Below are positions 12,437 through 23,304 of a DNA stretch of 64,000 bases, one piece after another; the stretch's first letter is position 1; each line of letters starts with the position of its first letter. The stretch comes from Symsagittifera roscoffensis (lineage: Eukaryota > Xenacoelomorpha > Acoela > Convolutidae), in contig NC_087064.1 in the NCBI RefSeq assembly GCF_963678635.1, forward strand, positions 82,763,847 to 82,827,846. The letters run 5' to 3'. The translations under genes and the position numbers were made by a program. The notes below the pieces were generated by a model. It saw only the letters and a list, made by a program, of their open reading frames with translations, was not told the DNA's origin and made no database searches.

Positions 12437-12757
12437 CAGGGGAGGATTTAGGGGGGGGGGGCGGACGCCCCCCCCCCCCTCAGGGATTCGACCCCCTGCC
12501 GACCCAAAGGGTCCCCCCTTTGATACTTTTTCAGAAATCCATTTTTGGCCGACCGAACCTAAAATTTTTCTCAAGGCGCCATTGGCGCCAATATATATTA
12601 ACTTTGAGGGGGAGCGCGCGCCAAAAAAAAAACGCGATTTTTTTGTCAAAATTTTTCAAAAAGTGCCCAAAAACGGCTTTTTTGACTGTTTTTTCAAAAA
12701 TTTGTTGAAAATCCGAACCACCACCCCCCCCTCGAGAAAATCCTAGATCCGCCCCTG
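12437..12757. mobile_element. nonautonomous hAT MITE (321 bp)
   Basis: Ends are inverted: CAGGGGAGGATTTAGG at the left and, at the right, CCTAGATCCGCCCCTG. The element is flanked by a perfect 8-bp direct repeat, GGTAGAGA, at 12429-12436 and 12758-12765. An 8-bp target duplication with CAGGGG...CCCCTG termini is the signature of hAT transposons. Inside are runs of G and C, then 'cagggattcgacccc', 'ggcgccattggcgcc' and A/T runs, but no transposase. The open frames across it on both strands are by-products of these runs. The perfect target duplication indicates a fairly recent insertion. Confidence 0.88.
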
Positions 12758-12765
12758 GGTAGAGA

Positions 12766-15700
12766 GATTTCTTTTGACGTTTATTTTGTTCAAGTATAAA
12801 AGAACGAAGTGGTTTTCACTTATATAGGTTTGGATTTTTTTTCAGGAAAGTCCCCACAGTTGCAGTTAGTTAGCAAGCGTTATCAAATCATTTTATAGAA
12901 TTTTTCGGGTTAACAACAAGAAATCACTTTTTTTTTAGTTTTTGGTTAAGAAAATCATTGAATCATTTGGACAGCTTACTTAATCAGTATAGCAAGTTCG
13001 TTGTATCAGTTTAGGCAACTAGTGGCAACTAATTTTGTCGGATTAGTTGCGACCAAACGAATTTCGCTGATGATATAAGCTTCTTTCACTATCATTAAAA
13101 ACCCTTTCAATGTATTCCGTTTATAGTGTAAATAATTAAATGTCAAGAACTTTTTTGATGTCTGATTTTTTATATATATATATATATATAATGTACGATT
13201 TTAGGAAACTTTATTAAAAAACTTATTAGTCTCCACATTCTTCTCAGTTCCGAATGAAATAATGATTTGCATCGTGTTTTAATTTTTGAAGTTCTGTTTG
13301 TTTTCCGATTTCAATCGCTTGAAAATTGTCAATGCCAGTATTACGGCGCAGAAGGTGTTCAGATTTTTCTCCTTTTTTGCATGCCTCCTTCACCTTGTTA
13401 GATTTTTGTCAAATCCGTTTTTTCAATGATAAGTGTAAGAGAATGGCTTTAGTTCTGGCATTTATTTTGAGTAGCAAGTGATGCGAAACTCCGCTTCGCC
13501 TGTGTAAAATGCTCTAACAACTACAGAAATGCATTCAGACATACTAATGCATTTATGTATGCATTAAGCTATATATGCTTTTTTTGATTTCAATTCAAAT
13601 TCATCTGCTGAAAGTGCTCGCCTTTATTACGAAAGTGCAAATGGTGCAAAAAATCTGAACAACTTCTAGTTTCGAAAGTGAGTTTCAATTTTAAGATTTC
13701 CCAGTAGAATAAACGTTTACTCATTGATCGTTTTCTTAAATACAGGTCGCTTTATCAAAAAAGTGTCAATTGTAAACAGTACTTGAAGTTCAAAAGAGCT
13801 TCAACCTGATCTTTTTCTTCTTCAATCATTTTTTAGGCTCCCTTCTTCCTTCACACTTTTCCAACTTTTTGTTGGCTTAGTTGAATTATATGTTCATTTA
13901 GATCAGAAATCATTGTTTTTTGGAAAATTTTTCAATTGGCTGACTATTGTTTTTGACACGTGCGTCATTGTGTCGGGAGCTAAAATTTAACTGATTGAAA
14001 TATAGGAATAGAAAAAGTCTTTTCATTAGTTCTGTTCAGCATGAAGTGTGTCTACGATTATTTGTCAGTGCAGCAGCTGGCTCTTTTCCAGTCCCCGCTC
14101 GTTAAATTACAATATAATTGTTGATTAACTTTTTATACGGCAATTTGCATGAGAAGTTAAATTTAGTTTTTTTTTCACTTGATCATGCTTACACTTTTAA
14201 TTACAAGGTAGAACATCAGAAGCAATTTTAAATAGACTTGTAAAAAGTGAGTAATCGAAAAAAAATCAAAGGGGGGGGACTGGAAAGAGCCCATTATTTG
14301 TAAAGGTACACGTTTTTGTTGTTTTCACCGTTCGGTTTTTGTTGTTTTCACCGTTGATTCATTGAGGCTATAGATCAGGAACTTTGTTTCAGTATTAAGG
14401 CTCAGTTTAGATTCTTGGTGGGTTGACCTCTGATTTCTTTTAAAGCTTACCTTTAATTCGGTTCCCAAGCTTATCACCCCGCGTTTTTAACCCCCTCTCA
14501 TATATCCCAGAATTAGATAACCCCACTACAATTCTACCCCTTTTTAATACTATTGTTAGAATTAAAGTGAAACTTACTTGAAAGGAATTCGGAACCATAG
14601 CGTCGGTAAATATCAAAGCTTTAATTGCGAAAGTTTTTGAGAAAAAAAAACGAAATAACATGCAAGCTGCTTACTGCAGTTTAGATTTGAACAGAAATGA
14701 CCTTGCCGATAGTCTAGATTTTGATATGAACTTGAAAACAAATCCGATCGGCATGATTCAAAATTTTAACCAAAAATGATTATATTTCTGCAAAATTGAA
14801 CTTGATCATGACAATAATCTTGCTAATAATAGATTAATTGGCTGAGTTTAAATGAAGTATGGAATCAAAACTGGTTGTGATCAAAACTTTGATCGATCTA
14901 ATGTAAGTTTTCAAACCATCTAAAGGTTGTCAATTTTTTCGAATTGTCGACATACAACGCAATGTCTATGGGTTCGCCAGCCCCTAGTCCCAACCTAGCG
15001 TCCCATCAAAGGAGCGGTTGTTCCGTAGTTTAATTGTTAGAGACTGTTTTTTTTTCAAATGCGAGTCAGGCCAATGTGTTTTTCTTACGTCTCCGGGAAG
15101 CTGCAAGGAGACCTCTTTTCTAAAAAAAAATTGACAAAATTTCAATTTTTATTATATATACAAAGAAAAAGTGAATAATTGCTTAGCTTAAGTTCGCAAT
15201 AGCTCGAAAGAAATGCAAATCAGTTTTCTCTTCTTAAACCTGCATAATTTTCTGCACTTTTCCGTTTAGGACTCTACTTCTTCTTTTTTGTAAATTGGTG
15301 CGCGCTTGAAGTGTTATCGAAATTAAGTTTTTGAAGGAAGGAGTCTTTTTGCAAAATTGCGATTACTCCAAATACTGGGGTGTGAACCACTAATTTATGA
15401 GTATGCCATAATACCAACCGTCTACAGCGTTTTTTGTTCTTGCCTATCCTGGAAGTTGCCGCATCTCCTTGCTTCCATGAAGGGGAGAATTGGACTTCTC
15501 GATTCGGTACGCGACTTGTCATGTACTTAGATCCAAAATACAGACAGAACTCGTCAGTTTTTGCTATTTTCCCCGGCTCTTATGGTTCGATCGCATACTA
15601 TTTGGATTTCCTTGACTTTTTTTCGTAGAAGTTTCCTAATTCTTCTTTTTCGAAAGCCAGTGAGGATAACTTTTTAAGTGCTTATGCAAGCTCGTGGTTT

Positions 15701-16218
15701 GTTTCGTGCTTCTTTTTAATCCGAGTTCAGCAATTTGTTTCATATAATTTTGAGAAAGATGAAAAAAAACATCCAGACAGCTTGGACTCTGGGAAGTTTT
15801 TTCGAAACATTTGAAGAGCGGTCTGCTCGAAATCCAGCAAAAAATTTTCGGGTTTACTGTCAAGGGTTAAGTTTTTTTAGTGCTTCTAAGAAACGAAGCT
15901 ATGGTTTTTCTGTTTGATTTGATAAAAATGCATATATGCAAGCGGGGTCTATTCCTGAAAGACTAACTTGTATAGAGAAAACTTGATAAAACATTTTAGG
16001 AGTACCTTAAAAAGTTCCGTCAGTCAACCAAAAATTTGTGTTTCCGAGAACACGTAGCTTTTCCGGGTCGCCTAATAAAATAATCTTTTCGTGATCATTT
16101 TTTGTCCACCGTCAAATCTTAAAAATTTCTTAAATAGCTCGGTTATTTCGGAAATTTGTTGCTGGGGAGACTGGTAAAGCCTGTTCTCTTTGCTTGCGCA
16201 TGCGTTGTGGTGTTCAAA
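12766..16218. other. long noncoding stretch
   Basis: No convincing gene. It holds a (TA)n microsatellite at about 13172-13191, a copy of the GCGAA..TTCGCC hairpin piece near 13470-13500, and a 24-bp tandem duplication ('gttttcaccgtt' unit) at about 14312-14356. A 'ggggggactggaaa' segment at about 14273 recurs at 53925. A tRNA A-box-like 'gtagtttaattgttagaga' near 15032 lacks a B box. Frames at 14440-14661, 15274-15522 and 15434-15863 overlap on both strands and show no domain. Confidence 0.4.
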
Positions 16219-16543
16219 CTAAATTTTCCATAGTCGGTAGGGCTAAATGAGTGGCAATGTAGTCTTTCATGGGCTGACTTGCTGTGGCGAATGCGACGGT
16301 CGGGGTATTACTCTCGCTCAGGTCCTTGATATTTTTCAAAACTAGTCGAGCTTCAGGTTTTCCCGCAGATAGATCATGATTATGCTCACCCCTCGTTCAA
16401 ATAAATTATTCGCCATTCGTAATTGCTGTTGCTCGGCATTTATGAGTCTGGTATTTTGAAAAGTTCCAGTTCGTAGTGGTATTGATTTTACGTTTAATAT
16501 AATACTCGCGGCCTGCTACCACTAATTTGTTTGTCTTTGGAAG
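16219..16543 (-). pseudogene. FLYWCH zinc-finger relic
   Basis: On the minus strand, from 16543 downward, a frame reads LVVAGREYYIKRK, NWNFSKYQTHKCRATAITN, and then, after a frameshift with stops near 16400, EHNHDLSAGKPEARLVLKNI and onward to a TAG at 16219-16221. This is the FLYWCH order: aromatic-rich strand, W-x-C-like position (here W-x-F-S), K-C-x-A, then H-x-H, followed by the helical 'EAR..L..IK' region. FLYWCH fingers occur in MULE transposases and their domesticated relatives. No transposase core is seen next to it. One expected Cys is replaced, and the frame is broken. Confidence 0.6.
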
Positions 16544-17737
16544 ATAAAGTAAAATGGAAGGACGTTTCAAACGTTAATAATATCATAGAATAGTTATCCA
16601 ATTGTTCAAGCGTAAGGCAGTATGATTTTATGTAATACCTTCAAAAATATTTGTGTTTCTTTCAATTAGCATTATGTAGGTTATCTCTGTTCTAAACGCG
16701 TGAATGAGGGATTATTTCTCTAACTAATCGAAATGCAATTGTTTTAGAGATGCTAGAGGCATCAAGTGATTAAGAATGGCTTTTCAGGCCTCAATTAGTA
16801 CACTTAATCAGAATACTCCTTTGTTTATAAAAAAAAAACTTAATTTGAAACAAATTATCGGTATTAAAAGGGTTTAAATTGTTGTGGGGTTATCTTGTTA
16901 CGGGGTTATAAAGTAAGGTGTGTTAAAATTGGGCGTTAAATAACGTGGGGTCAAAGAGTAGACACCGCTTAATTCATCGAGAATAGAGAAAAATTCTTCT
17001 CTCAGTGGACTTTAAATGTAAAAGGAGGGGACATCGGGAGCTGAGACTTGGTTTCAAAAACTTGACGAAAAATAAGCCAAATTACTCTCAATCAACGAAA
17101 GGGCAGTAGTTTGACTCTCTGTTTTCCCATCGGAGTACAAAGAATACATATTGATCTAGCTTCCTGTAAGTAGGATAGTTGCATGAAAATTATAAAGTAA
17201 TTAAATTGAGTAATTAACGGTTAAAACGTAGTGATAAGTATTTAGAAATAAAAATTGAAAAAATGTCCCTATAATTTTGTTTCGGTTTCCTTATTTTCAT
17301 TGACATTTTTAAACTGTCTGTCCACTATAATGTAAAATTGGGTCAGTTTTCTGAAAAGTCAATCACAAAGCTCATTTAGTTGTTAATGTTGGGCTTTATT
17401 TTTTGAAATCGTTTTTCTTACACTGTTTTTGTTACACTGTTTTGTCGCTTTTTCTAATATGTGTAGATGAGTGGCTGCGGTTGGGTTATTTCTACTGGCT
17501 TTTTTAGGTGATATATTTACTTTTCAATTTCAAAAGTTAGAAGAATATCAAAAATAATAATGCTATTTTTCTAAGATCTTGTTTATTAATTTTTCTCAAC
17601 TGGCTGCTGGTTTTTGTCCTAAGGCATGACAACGATTCGTTCGCTGCTGCTTAGTAGAAATTTAATTTTAAAAGTTAATTTGACAAGATTATGTGCATGC
17701 TCCCACTCCTTCAAACTTGAGATTTTTTAAGATATCG
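16544..17737. other. intergenic DNA upstream of the zinc-finger gene
   Basis: No gene or repeat I can name. It presumably contains the promoter of the large zinc-finger gene, but I see no convincing TATA box. Confidence 0.35.
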
Positions 17738-20563
17738 ATGCGTTTGCCTTCTAAGTCACCCACAACAAACTACGATGTAAACAAACAATTTCGGGCCAAA
17801 GTAGGAGCTATATTAACAGCTGACAATGAGACAGCTGAGTTCAAGTTACGAAAAATAGCAATATGCTTCCAGGAGCTTAAGATTTCTGGGAACGATCAAC
17901 TTTATTCAACCTGTAGACTTAGTTTGAAGAAGTTATTCGAAGGCCATCAGTGGCAGTTGAATGTCGACGTTTTGAGCTCGGTGCTTAGTGATATTGCCGC
18001 ACAGGAGAAAAAGGCAGCTGCTCAATGGTTTCGATGTGCAAAATGGCCTAATTGCAAAACTTCATTCCCGTCAGAGATGTTTCCCTGTACGACGTGTGGT
18101 GATGTTTTCGAGCATCCGACTTTTGTGCAATTGCATATGATCAGTACGCATAAAGCTGTGCTTAAAACCAATTTAACATGCGAAAATGAGTGCAAAAAGT
18201 GTTTTGGAAATGACCTTAAAGGCTTCGTTAATCATTTAAAACAGAAACATCTTTGTAACGTAGCTCATAGGAAGTGTCCAGTTGGCTGTCGTGTGTTAGT
18301 TCCTGGAAACTCTGTCCAGATAATCGAAGATCACGTTGCCAAAAATCATGCTTGTACTATTTGCAATGAAATAACTCTGGACCTGCATCGGCATGGTATA
18401 ATTTTTCACGGACGTAGTAGATCTTTAGGAAACGATGCAATCCTTAACTGGAATCGAGGAGTTTCGAGAAACAGATTATTGCTTAAAAATAGTGTTCGTA
18501 TTTTCAAAAAGAAGACGAAGAAGTTCGAAACTGCGAAGTTTAAGCAGAAATTAGCAGCAAGTCTTTGCAAGAAAGCGGCTTCATTGAATCAAGTTTCAGC
18601 CAAAATGAAAAGTCTTCCCCACGTCAAATTGAGACCTGAAACTGCAAAAAGCAAGACAGCTAAAATTCAAATGAAAACATCAAAAAAGTTTGTTAAATGT
18701 TCTTTCTGCAACTTTGACATTCCAGTGAAAGCTTTCAATTGTCCAATTTCAAACTGCTTGGAAAGTTTTGACTACAGATTCTACGTGTACCATCATCTGT
18801 ATAGTTTTCACGGAGAACAAATTGAAATGAAGTTTAAATGTGAACTTTGTGGAATTGATCTGATTTATTCTGATATGAACGTGCACATGAACAAAGAGCA
18901 TTTCTGCCTCAGTGCACACATCAGGTGTCCTTTAGAATGCACAGTAATGTTTGAGTGCGAACTTGAACTGACAGAGCATTTGCACGCTAAGCACGGGATG
19001 TTCGGAGGTTTGACACAACAAGAGAAAAGTACAAGAAGTAGTGAAATTAGTACTCACGAAGATACAGATCAAGATACATATAGTTTTTCACAAAATATTG
19101 CAAAAATAACTACACAATCGAATGTTTCGAGCAAAGATAGAATCGCAGAACCCAGAAATCAATTTGATGAAGTGGAAAAGCCCTCAATGGAATATACCCC
19201 TCCTGAATTGTTGACCACTCGTAAACGAAAACTGCATGAAATAAGCCAATCAACTAAATCTGACAAAAGATCAACATTCCCTTCAGACATCAATCAAAAT
19301 GAGCTGCAAGTGAAAACTGTTCCGATCACCAATAAGACGTGTACCACATCAATGGAAGATACATTTCTGAAGAAAGTGCTTGAAACTTTACAAAAATTGG
19401 GACAGAATATAAATCTGGGAAAACCGGGTTATATCGTCAGAATTTACGGTTTTTTATCGAAAATGGCTGCCAGTGAAGTTGAGAAAAGTCTTGTTGTTTT
19501 TTGTCAGTTATGTCATTTCAAGTATCCGAGATCGTTTTTTTCTTGTGAGAGGTCTGGTAAGAAGTTATGCACGATGGGTAGCTTTTACTTACATAAGACA
19601 GTGAATTACCAACAGTTTTCCAACAAATACAGCTGCTACTGCTGTCCTAAGTCAAAAAGTTTCAAATCAGCGGATGATTTGATTGACCACGAGCTAGAAA
19701 ATGTATGTGAAATGCATTTTCAGTGTCCATACATTTGCCCAAATTTGTTAAATTCTGAAAATCATTTGGCGAGTCATATTTATGCCAGTCATTTTGAGGA
19801 GTTTGAAAGCTCCAGTATTGTGCCAGTAAACAAGCCTGATGTGATTTTGCTTTCATCGCCCGAAAGTTCACCTAAAACTTGCTCGCCAATTTCTCCTGAA
19901 ATTGTTGATATAACTCCAGTAGCGAAAAGAAAACATATAGAACCCCCAGGTAGCCCAAATATAGAACATACAAACAACATGTTAAGTAAATATGCGAAGT
20001 CAAACCGGAGTAATATGAACGGCTTTTTTAGTGAACTGTTCGCTACTAAACCTTCTTCTGATAATATCGAAAGTAAGACGTCGAAATGTTCGCTGGTGAA
20101 AAAGAAAGCGAAAGAAAAGACGAAAAAAGAAACAGCTAGCTTGCCATTTTACAGCGCTTTAGTATACTTCACCGTTATTCAACCTCTAAATGATAAATTG
20201 ACCTCAGGGTGCCTAAATTGTAACCGAGTTAAGCCCTCGTTGCGCTACTACAAATGCAAGCTGTGTAGAGTTAACGACGATAATACGTGTCTCATTACCT
20301 TTGCTTTGTACCTTGAAGCAGCTGTGCACTTGGAACGAGTGCATTTTTTAAACGTTTCGGGAATCAATTCGAAATGCGATAATGCGACGTGCAGAGTTGG
20401 CTCAAAAAGGAAAAAAAGTTTCACGAAAGTGCAGAAGTTTTACGAACATATTGTTCAGCATCATGGATTGTGTAGGAAGCATTTCGTGTGTCCAAAACGA
20501 TGTGGATCTATCTTCAACCTGAAGAGGGATTTTATTGTTCATCTGAAGACATGTCAGATATAG
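17738..20563 (+). CDS. 941-residue protein with four multi-zinc-finger modules
   Basis: One uninterrupted frame. I chose the ATG at 17738; the frame extends 15 codons further only to a GTG at 17693, and a spliced upstream exon remains possible. Four modules of about 100-125 residues lie at roughly residues 97-226, 317-420, 586-686 and 823-941. Each contains a CxxC pair about 10-15 residues before a C2H2-like finger, then a CxxC..H(x4)H finger, then a CP-x2-C...H(x4)H finger, often ending in HG or H-x-C. Linkers are polar, Ser/Thr- and Lys-rich (for example KKKAKEKTKKE before module 4), typical of nuclear proteins. A role in DNA or RNA binding is inference; I do not recognise the family. The sequence coding for module 4 and the 3' flank is duplicated at 51.98-52.69 kb. 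Confidence 0.85.
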   Translation: MRLPSKSPTTNYDVNKQFRAKVGAILTADNETAEFKLRKIAICFQELKISGNDQLYSTCRLSLKKLFEGHQWQLNVDVLSSVLSDIAAQEKKAAAQWFRCAKWPNCKTSFPSEMFPCTTCGDVFEHPTFVQLHMISTHKAVLKTNLTCENECKKCFGNDLKGFVNHLKQKHLCNVAHRKCPVGCRVLVPGNSVQIIEDHVAKNHACTICNEITLDLHRHGIIFHGRSRSLGNDAILNWNRGVSRNRLLLKNSVRIFKKKTKKFETAKFKQKLAASLCKKAASLNQVSAKMKSLPHVKLRPETAKSKTAKIQMKTSKKFVKCSFCNFDIPVKAFNCPISNCLESFDYRFYVYHHLYSFHGEQIEMKFKCELCGIDLIYSDMNVHMNKEHFCLSAHIRCPLECTVMFECELELTEHLHAKHGMFGGLTQQEKSTRSSEISTHEDTDQDTYSFSQNIAKITTQSNVSSKDRIAEPRNQFDEVEKPSMEYTPPELLTTRKRKLHEISQSTKSDKRSTFPSDINQNELQVKTVPITNKTCTTSMEDTFLKKVLETLQKLGQNINLGKPGYIVRIYGFLSKMAASEVEKSLVVFCQLCHFKYPRSFFSCERSGKKLCTMGSFYLHKTVNYQQFSNKYSCYCCPKSKSFKSADDLIDHELENVCEMHFQCPYICPNLLNSENHLASHIYASHFEEFESSSIVPVNKPDVILLSSPESSPKTCSPISPEIVDITPVAKRKHIEPPGSPNIEHTNNMLSKYAKSNRSNMNGFFSELFATKPSSDNIESKTSKCSLVKKKAKEKTKKETASLPFYSALVYFTVIQPLNDKLTSGCLNCNRVKPSLRYYKCKLCRVNDDNTCLITFALYLEAAVHLERVHFLNVSGINSKCDNATCRVGSKRKKSFTKVQKFYEHIVQHHGLCRKHFVCPKRCGSIFNLKRDFIVHLKTCQI

Positions 20564-20989
20564 ATTGTTACTTAGATATCTGCATTAGTTTGAATGTGAA
20601 AGAAAACAGCTACATGGAATAATGAACTAAGCGTCTGAATTGTCCATATTATCAAACATCTCAGGTTGTCACAGAAGCTTATCAACAATTCTTTGTGTTG
20701 TTCAATCGTATACATGTCGCCTTTTCTTAATAATTTTTATTAAATTGACTACATGAATGGTTGGATATTTTTAGTACTGATACTTAGAAATGGGATTTGG
20801 ATTGAATAAGTTCGACAATAACTGGAAGTTCTTCATAATTATACGCTGATTTTGCAAAATTTGATCTTGAAAATATTTTCTGTTGTACTACGTTTTGTTG
20901 CGATTTAATTGACCAATCTTGTGGCTGATTTTACGGAGTTTTTTATGCTTTGAAGTATGAAGGTTTGCTTTATTTCAGATTAAAATGGA
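20564..20989 (+). repeat. 3' flank shared with 52.33-52.69 kb
   Basis: The 430 bases after the zinc-finger stop codon align with 52330-52690, including 'gatattatcaaacatctcaggttgt', 'cgttttgttgcgatttaattgacc', 'ggctgattttacggagt' and the acceptor-like 'tttgctKtatttcag'. This forms the downstream half of a segmental duplication. Confidence 0.75.
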
Positions 20990-21680
20990 TGACTCGCAGT
21001 AAGCATCGAGTTTTATACAATGAGTTCCATCAAGCCATGAGAAAACTTTCTCGACTTCTTTGAACCAATGATCAAATTAAGAGAGGAACTGGGTTTTAAC
21101 CAAGACGGGTTTTTGGTGGATGGTGAGTTTGAGATGAGGGTGAATGTTTAAGACGAGATGGTGGAGAGGGGAATCAGTTTGACTCCATGGGAGATGATTC
21201 TCTGGATGGACAGTAGCTACATTTGGAGCTATCTCGTTTTGAATTCAGACGAAATATATAAGCTGGGCTCAATTCAAACCCTTACGCAAACCAGGAAATT
21301 AAAAAGTCCATCGAGTGGGCGAAGGTGGAGCTGGTCTGAGTGCAGACGATGAATGTGTTGTCCTTAATTCCAGGGCAGGATGTAAGTTTCGTTAGTTAAT
21401 TTTCCAAAAAAAAATGTTAAGAAAAAAATCAGATATCAGTGAAGCAGCAAAATATAACTCCAAGAGAACTACTTCAAGTACCCAGAGTCAGGAGGATTAT
21501 GAAAAGCAAGCTGGATTTGACATAATGCTAGAAAAGGTCTGCCAGGCATGGTTGCAACCTTATTCAGCACTGCAATTTGCTGTTAGATGCCTGAGCGGTG
21601 TCGCTAACAATTCGCTCGAACATTTGGCGGCCACGAAGTATAGTAAAATTCTTTGCCGATTAAAAATAATCTGTGTATAA
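20990..21680 (+). pseudogene. decayed two-exon gene of unknown family
   Basis: After the acceptor-like TTTATTTCAG at about 20985 a coding trace appears: ENFLDFFEPMIKLREELGFN (about 21040-21100), a stop, ERGISLTPWEMILWMDSS, then frameshifted traces (NPYANQEIKKSIEWAKVEL, then SADDECVVLNSRAG). A small intron fits at 21382-21432 (GTAAGT...AATCAG, 51 bp) and joins in frame to an intact second exon, 21433-21680, reading ISEAAKYNSK to LCRLKIICV. I recognise no domain. The first 21 bases (ATGGATGACTCGCAG region) resemble the start of the macro-domain gene at 52.69 kb, although the rest is unrelated. Confidence 0.4.
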
Positions 21681-21966
21681 AATTTTGTTGATGCTCGTTT
21701 TTTTTCAAAAAGATAAGTATATAAGAGAAATGCCATAAAGTTACTAAAAATATTTCTGTTTGGCCAAATAAAAAATGTGTGATTATTATTTTTTAATTTA
21801 CCGATTAAACTAGATGTAAAACTTTTTCCATATAAATTTGTAGGACGGTTTGTCCGTTTAAGTCTCTTAGATTGAGAAAGTGATCCAGTTGCGGCTCGAG
21901 TGCTTTCTTAGAAACTTTTTTGAGGAATGTTTTTCCTGTCAGCAAATAGTAGAATATTTTGTGTTC
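21681..21966. other. noncoding flank of the composite element
   Basis: AT-rich, with no gene or repeat recognised. It is the last unique sequence before the left outer inverted repeat. Confidence 0.35.
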
Positions 21967-22093
21967 TTGGATTTTGTGGAAATATCTAGTTTTTTTCGCT
22001 AAAATTTCGGCGCGTGTTATCTAATTGGTAAATATCAATGGTTAATTACGAGTATATTGTAGAATGTAGATATTATGTTTTTTGGTTCATGGT
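21967..22093 (+). repeat. left outer inverted repeat: copy of helicase promoter and exon 1
   Basis: This block matches the reverse complement of 45722-45848 at about 85 percent by eye. The identical core is 'cggcgcgtgttatctaattg'. It includes the start of the helicase gene: ATG at 22075-22077, codons for M-F-F-G-S, and a canonical donor GTAAGT at 22092-22097. At the right-hand copy the same exon 1 splices into the helicase. Here the donor faces the Polinton end and has no helicase body behind it. It could be an outer terminal inverted repeat of a larger element or a truncated second helicase gene. Confidence 0.75.
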
Positions 22094-22104
22094 AAGTCAA
22101 TGGT

Positions 22105-22345
22105 AAGCGTTTCAAAACTTAGATTCTTTATCAAAAAAATTTAAAATTTTTCAAAAAACTTGAAAACACGATACGATGGTATCTATTAACTATTTTTTAA
22201 GATGATCTTACGCTTTGAGACAGTACTCTATTTAGTTGAAACTATAGTAAAACCTACTGAAACTTTGAAAAATTTCATTTTTTTGAGAAAACAAATATAA
22301 ATTACAAAGAAAGTATAGTAGTATACTGCATCGTATAGTAGTCAC
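22105..22345 (+). repeat. Polinton left terminal inverted repeat
   Basis: This aligns with the reverse complement of 37930-38185. The best-conserved blocks are 'gaaactatagtaaaacctac' followed by 'tgaaactttgaaaaa', then 'cttgaaaacacgata', and the inner 'tcactgca'. The outer 60 bases align only loosely, so the tip is uncertain by some tens of bases. Confidence 0.8.
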
Positions 22346-22391
22346 TGCAAATAAAAAACTACATATTTACATAATTTTTTTTTAATAAAAT

Positions 22392-23275
22392 TCAAAACAT
22401 GCACATCATGAATATTATGATTTTATGAAAAGATCCCGCAACAGCTGAATTGGTATTCATTGCAACAGCTATTCTTCTTATTGGAGAGTTATTGAATATA
22501 TATTTTTTTTGTATGAATTGGTTTTGACGACATGGAATGATAAAAGTTCTTGCTGTAGTTTCCATATAATTGTATTTGGCAGGTTCTCTTTCCAGTTTCC
22601 ATTGCAAGTATTGATGATTAGGTTCAGCAACTAAAATTCTTCCAGTTAACAGCGAACAATCAACAATTTTCAGACTAACATTTGGATTATCAGATATTAT
22701 GTAAAAGTTAGATCTAGCTCGAATTAGTTCAATTCGAACTTTGAAATTTGGTAGCAAGAGTTTTTCGCAAGTAATCAAATCAATGGCGAGCCTCCCATAG
22801 AGTGAAAAATTTATCGCTGTTCCTAAGGATTTTGCTCCATCAGTGAACGGATGCATATCAAATGCATCAGGAAATTCTTTAAAAATGTATCCATGACAAG
22901 CAAGTATCCCTTTATTACTCATGGCCGACGAGATGAATTCGTTTTATATTTGTTCTTTATGAGGATACAAACCATTTGCGTTGTAAACCATTTTTTTGTT
23001 AAAATAAATTTCACAAGTGGAGAATAGTGAATGTAGTAGATTGTTTATATAAGTTAAGTAAGGATATGGTTCCTCATCTGAATCATCCTCGGATTTTGTT
23101 TTGTTCTGCTTTTTACGATTTGAAAGCATCAAACAACGTTCCCTTGAATAATTGAAGCTTTAAGCTAAAATGAGTATCGCGCATATCCAAGTAGAGATTA
23201 CGATCCGTTTCAAATTTAACTCAATACTGCTTTCATCTAGAGAAGTACTGCGGAAAACTTCTTGTGTGTAAAATG
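22392..23275 (-). pseudogene. Polinton major capsid protein, broken and truncated
   Basis: Minus-strand frame traces run from an ATG near 23272 to a stop at 22392. Recognisable blocks in order are an N-terminal LYLDMRDTHFSLKL trace, YPYLTYINNLLHSLF, YNANGLYPHKEQI, GILACHGYIFKEFPDAFD, KVRIELIRARSNFY and RTFIIPCRQNQF. These are the conserved segments of the double jelly-roll capsid protein of Polintons, known in animal annotations as F54H12.2-like. Damage seen: a frameshift at about 23205, a stop in the acidic loop near 23107, and an in-frame TAA between PHKEQI and NEF at about 22942. The C-terminal part of the second jelly roll is missing; the frame ends only 47 bases from the terminal repeat, so a deletion removed it. 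Confidence 0.85.
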
Positions 23276-23304
23276 CCATTACTGTCTCCAAAACTGAGAC
23301 CTTA

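Noticed and set aside
12418-12708. 96-codon open frame
   Set aside because: It lies within the hAT MITE and is made by its G/C runs; an equally long frame exists on the other strand.
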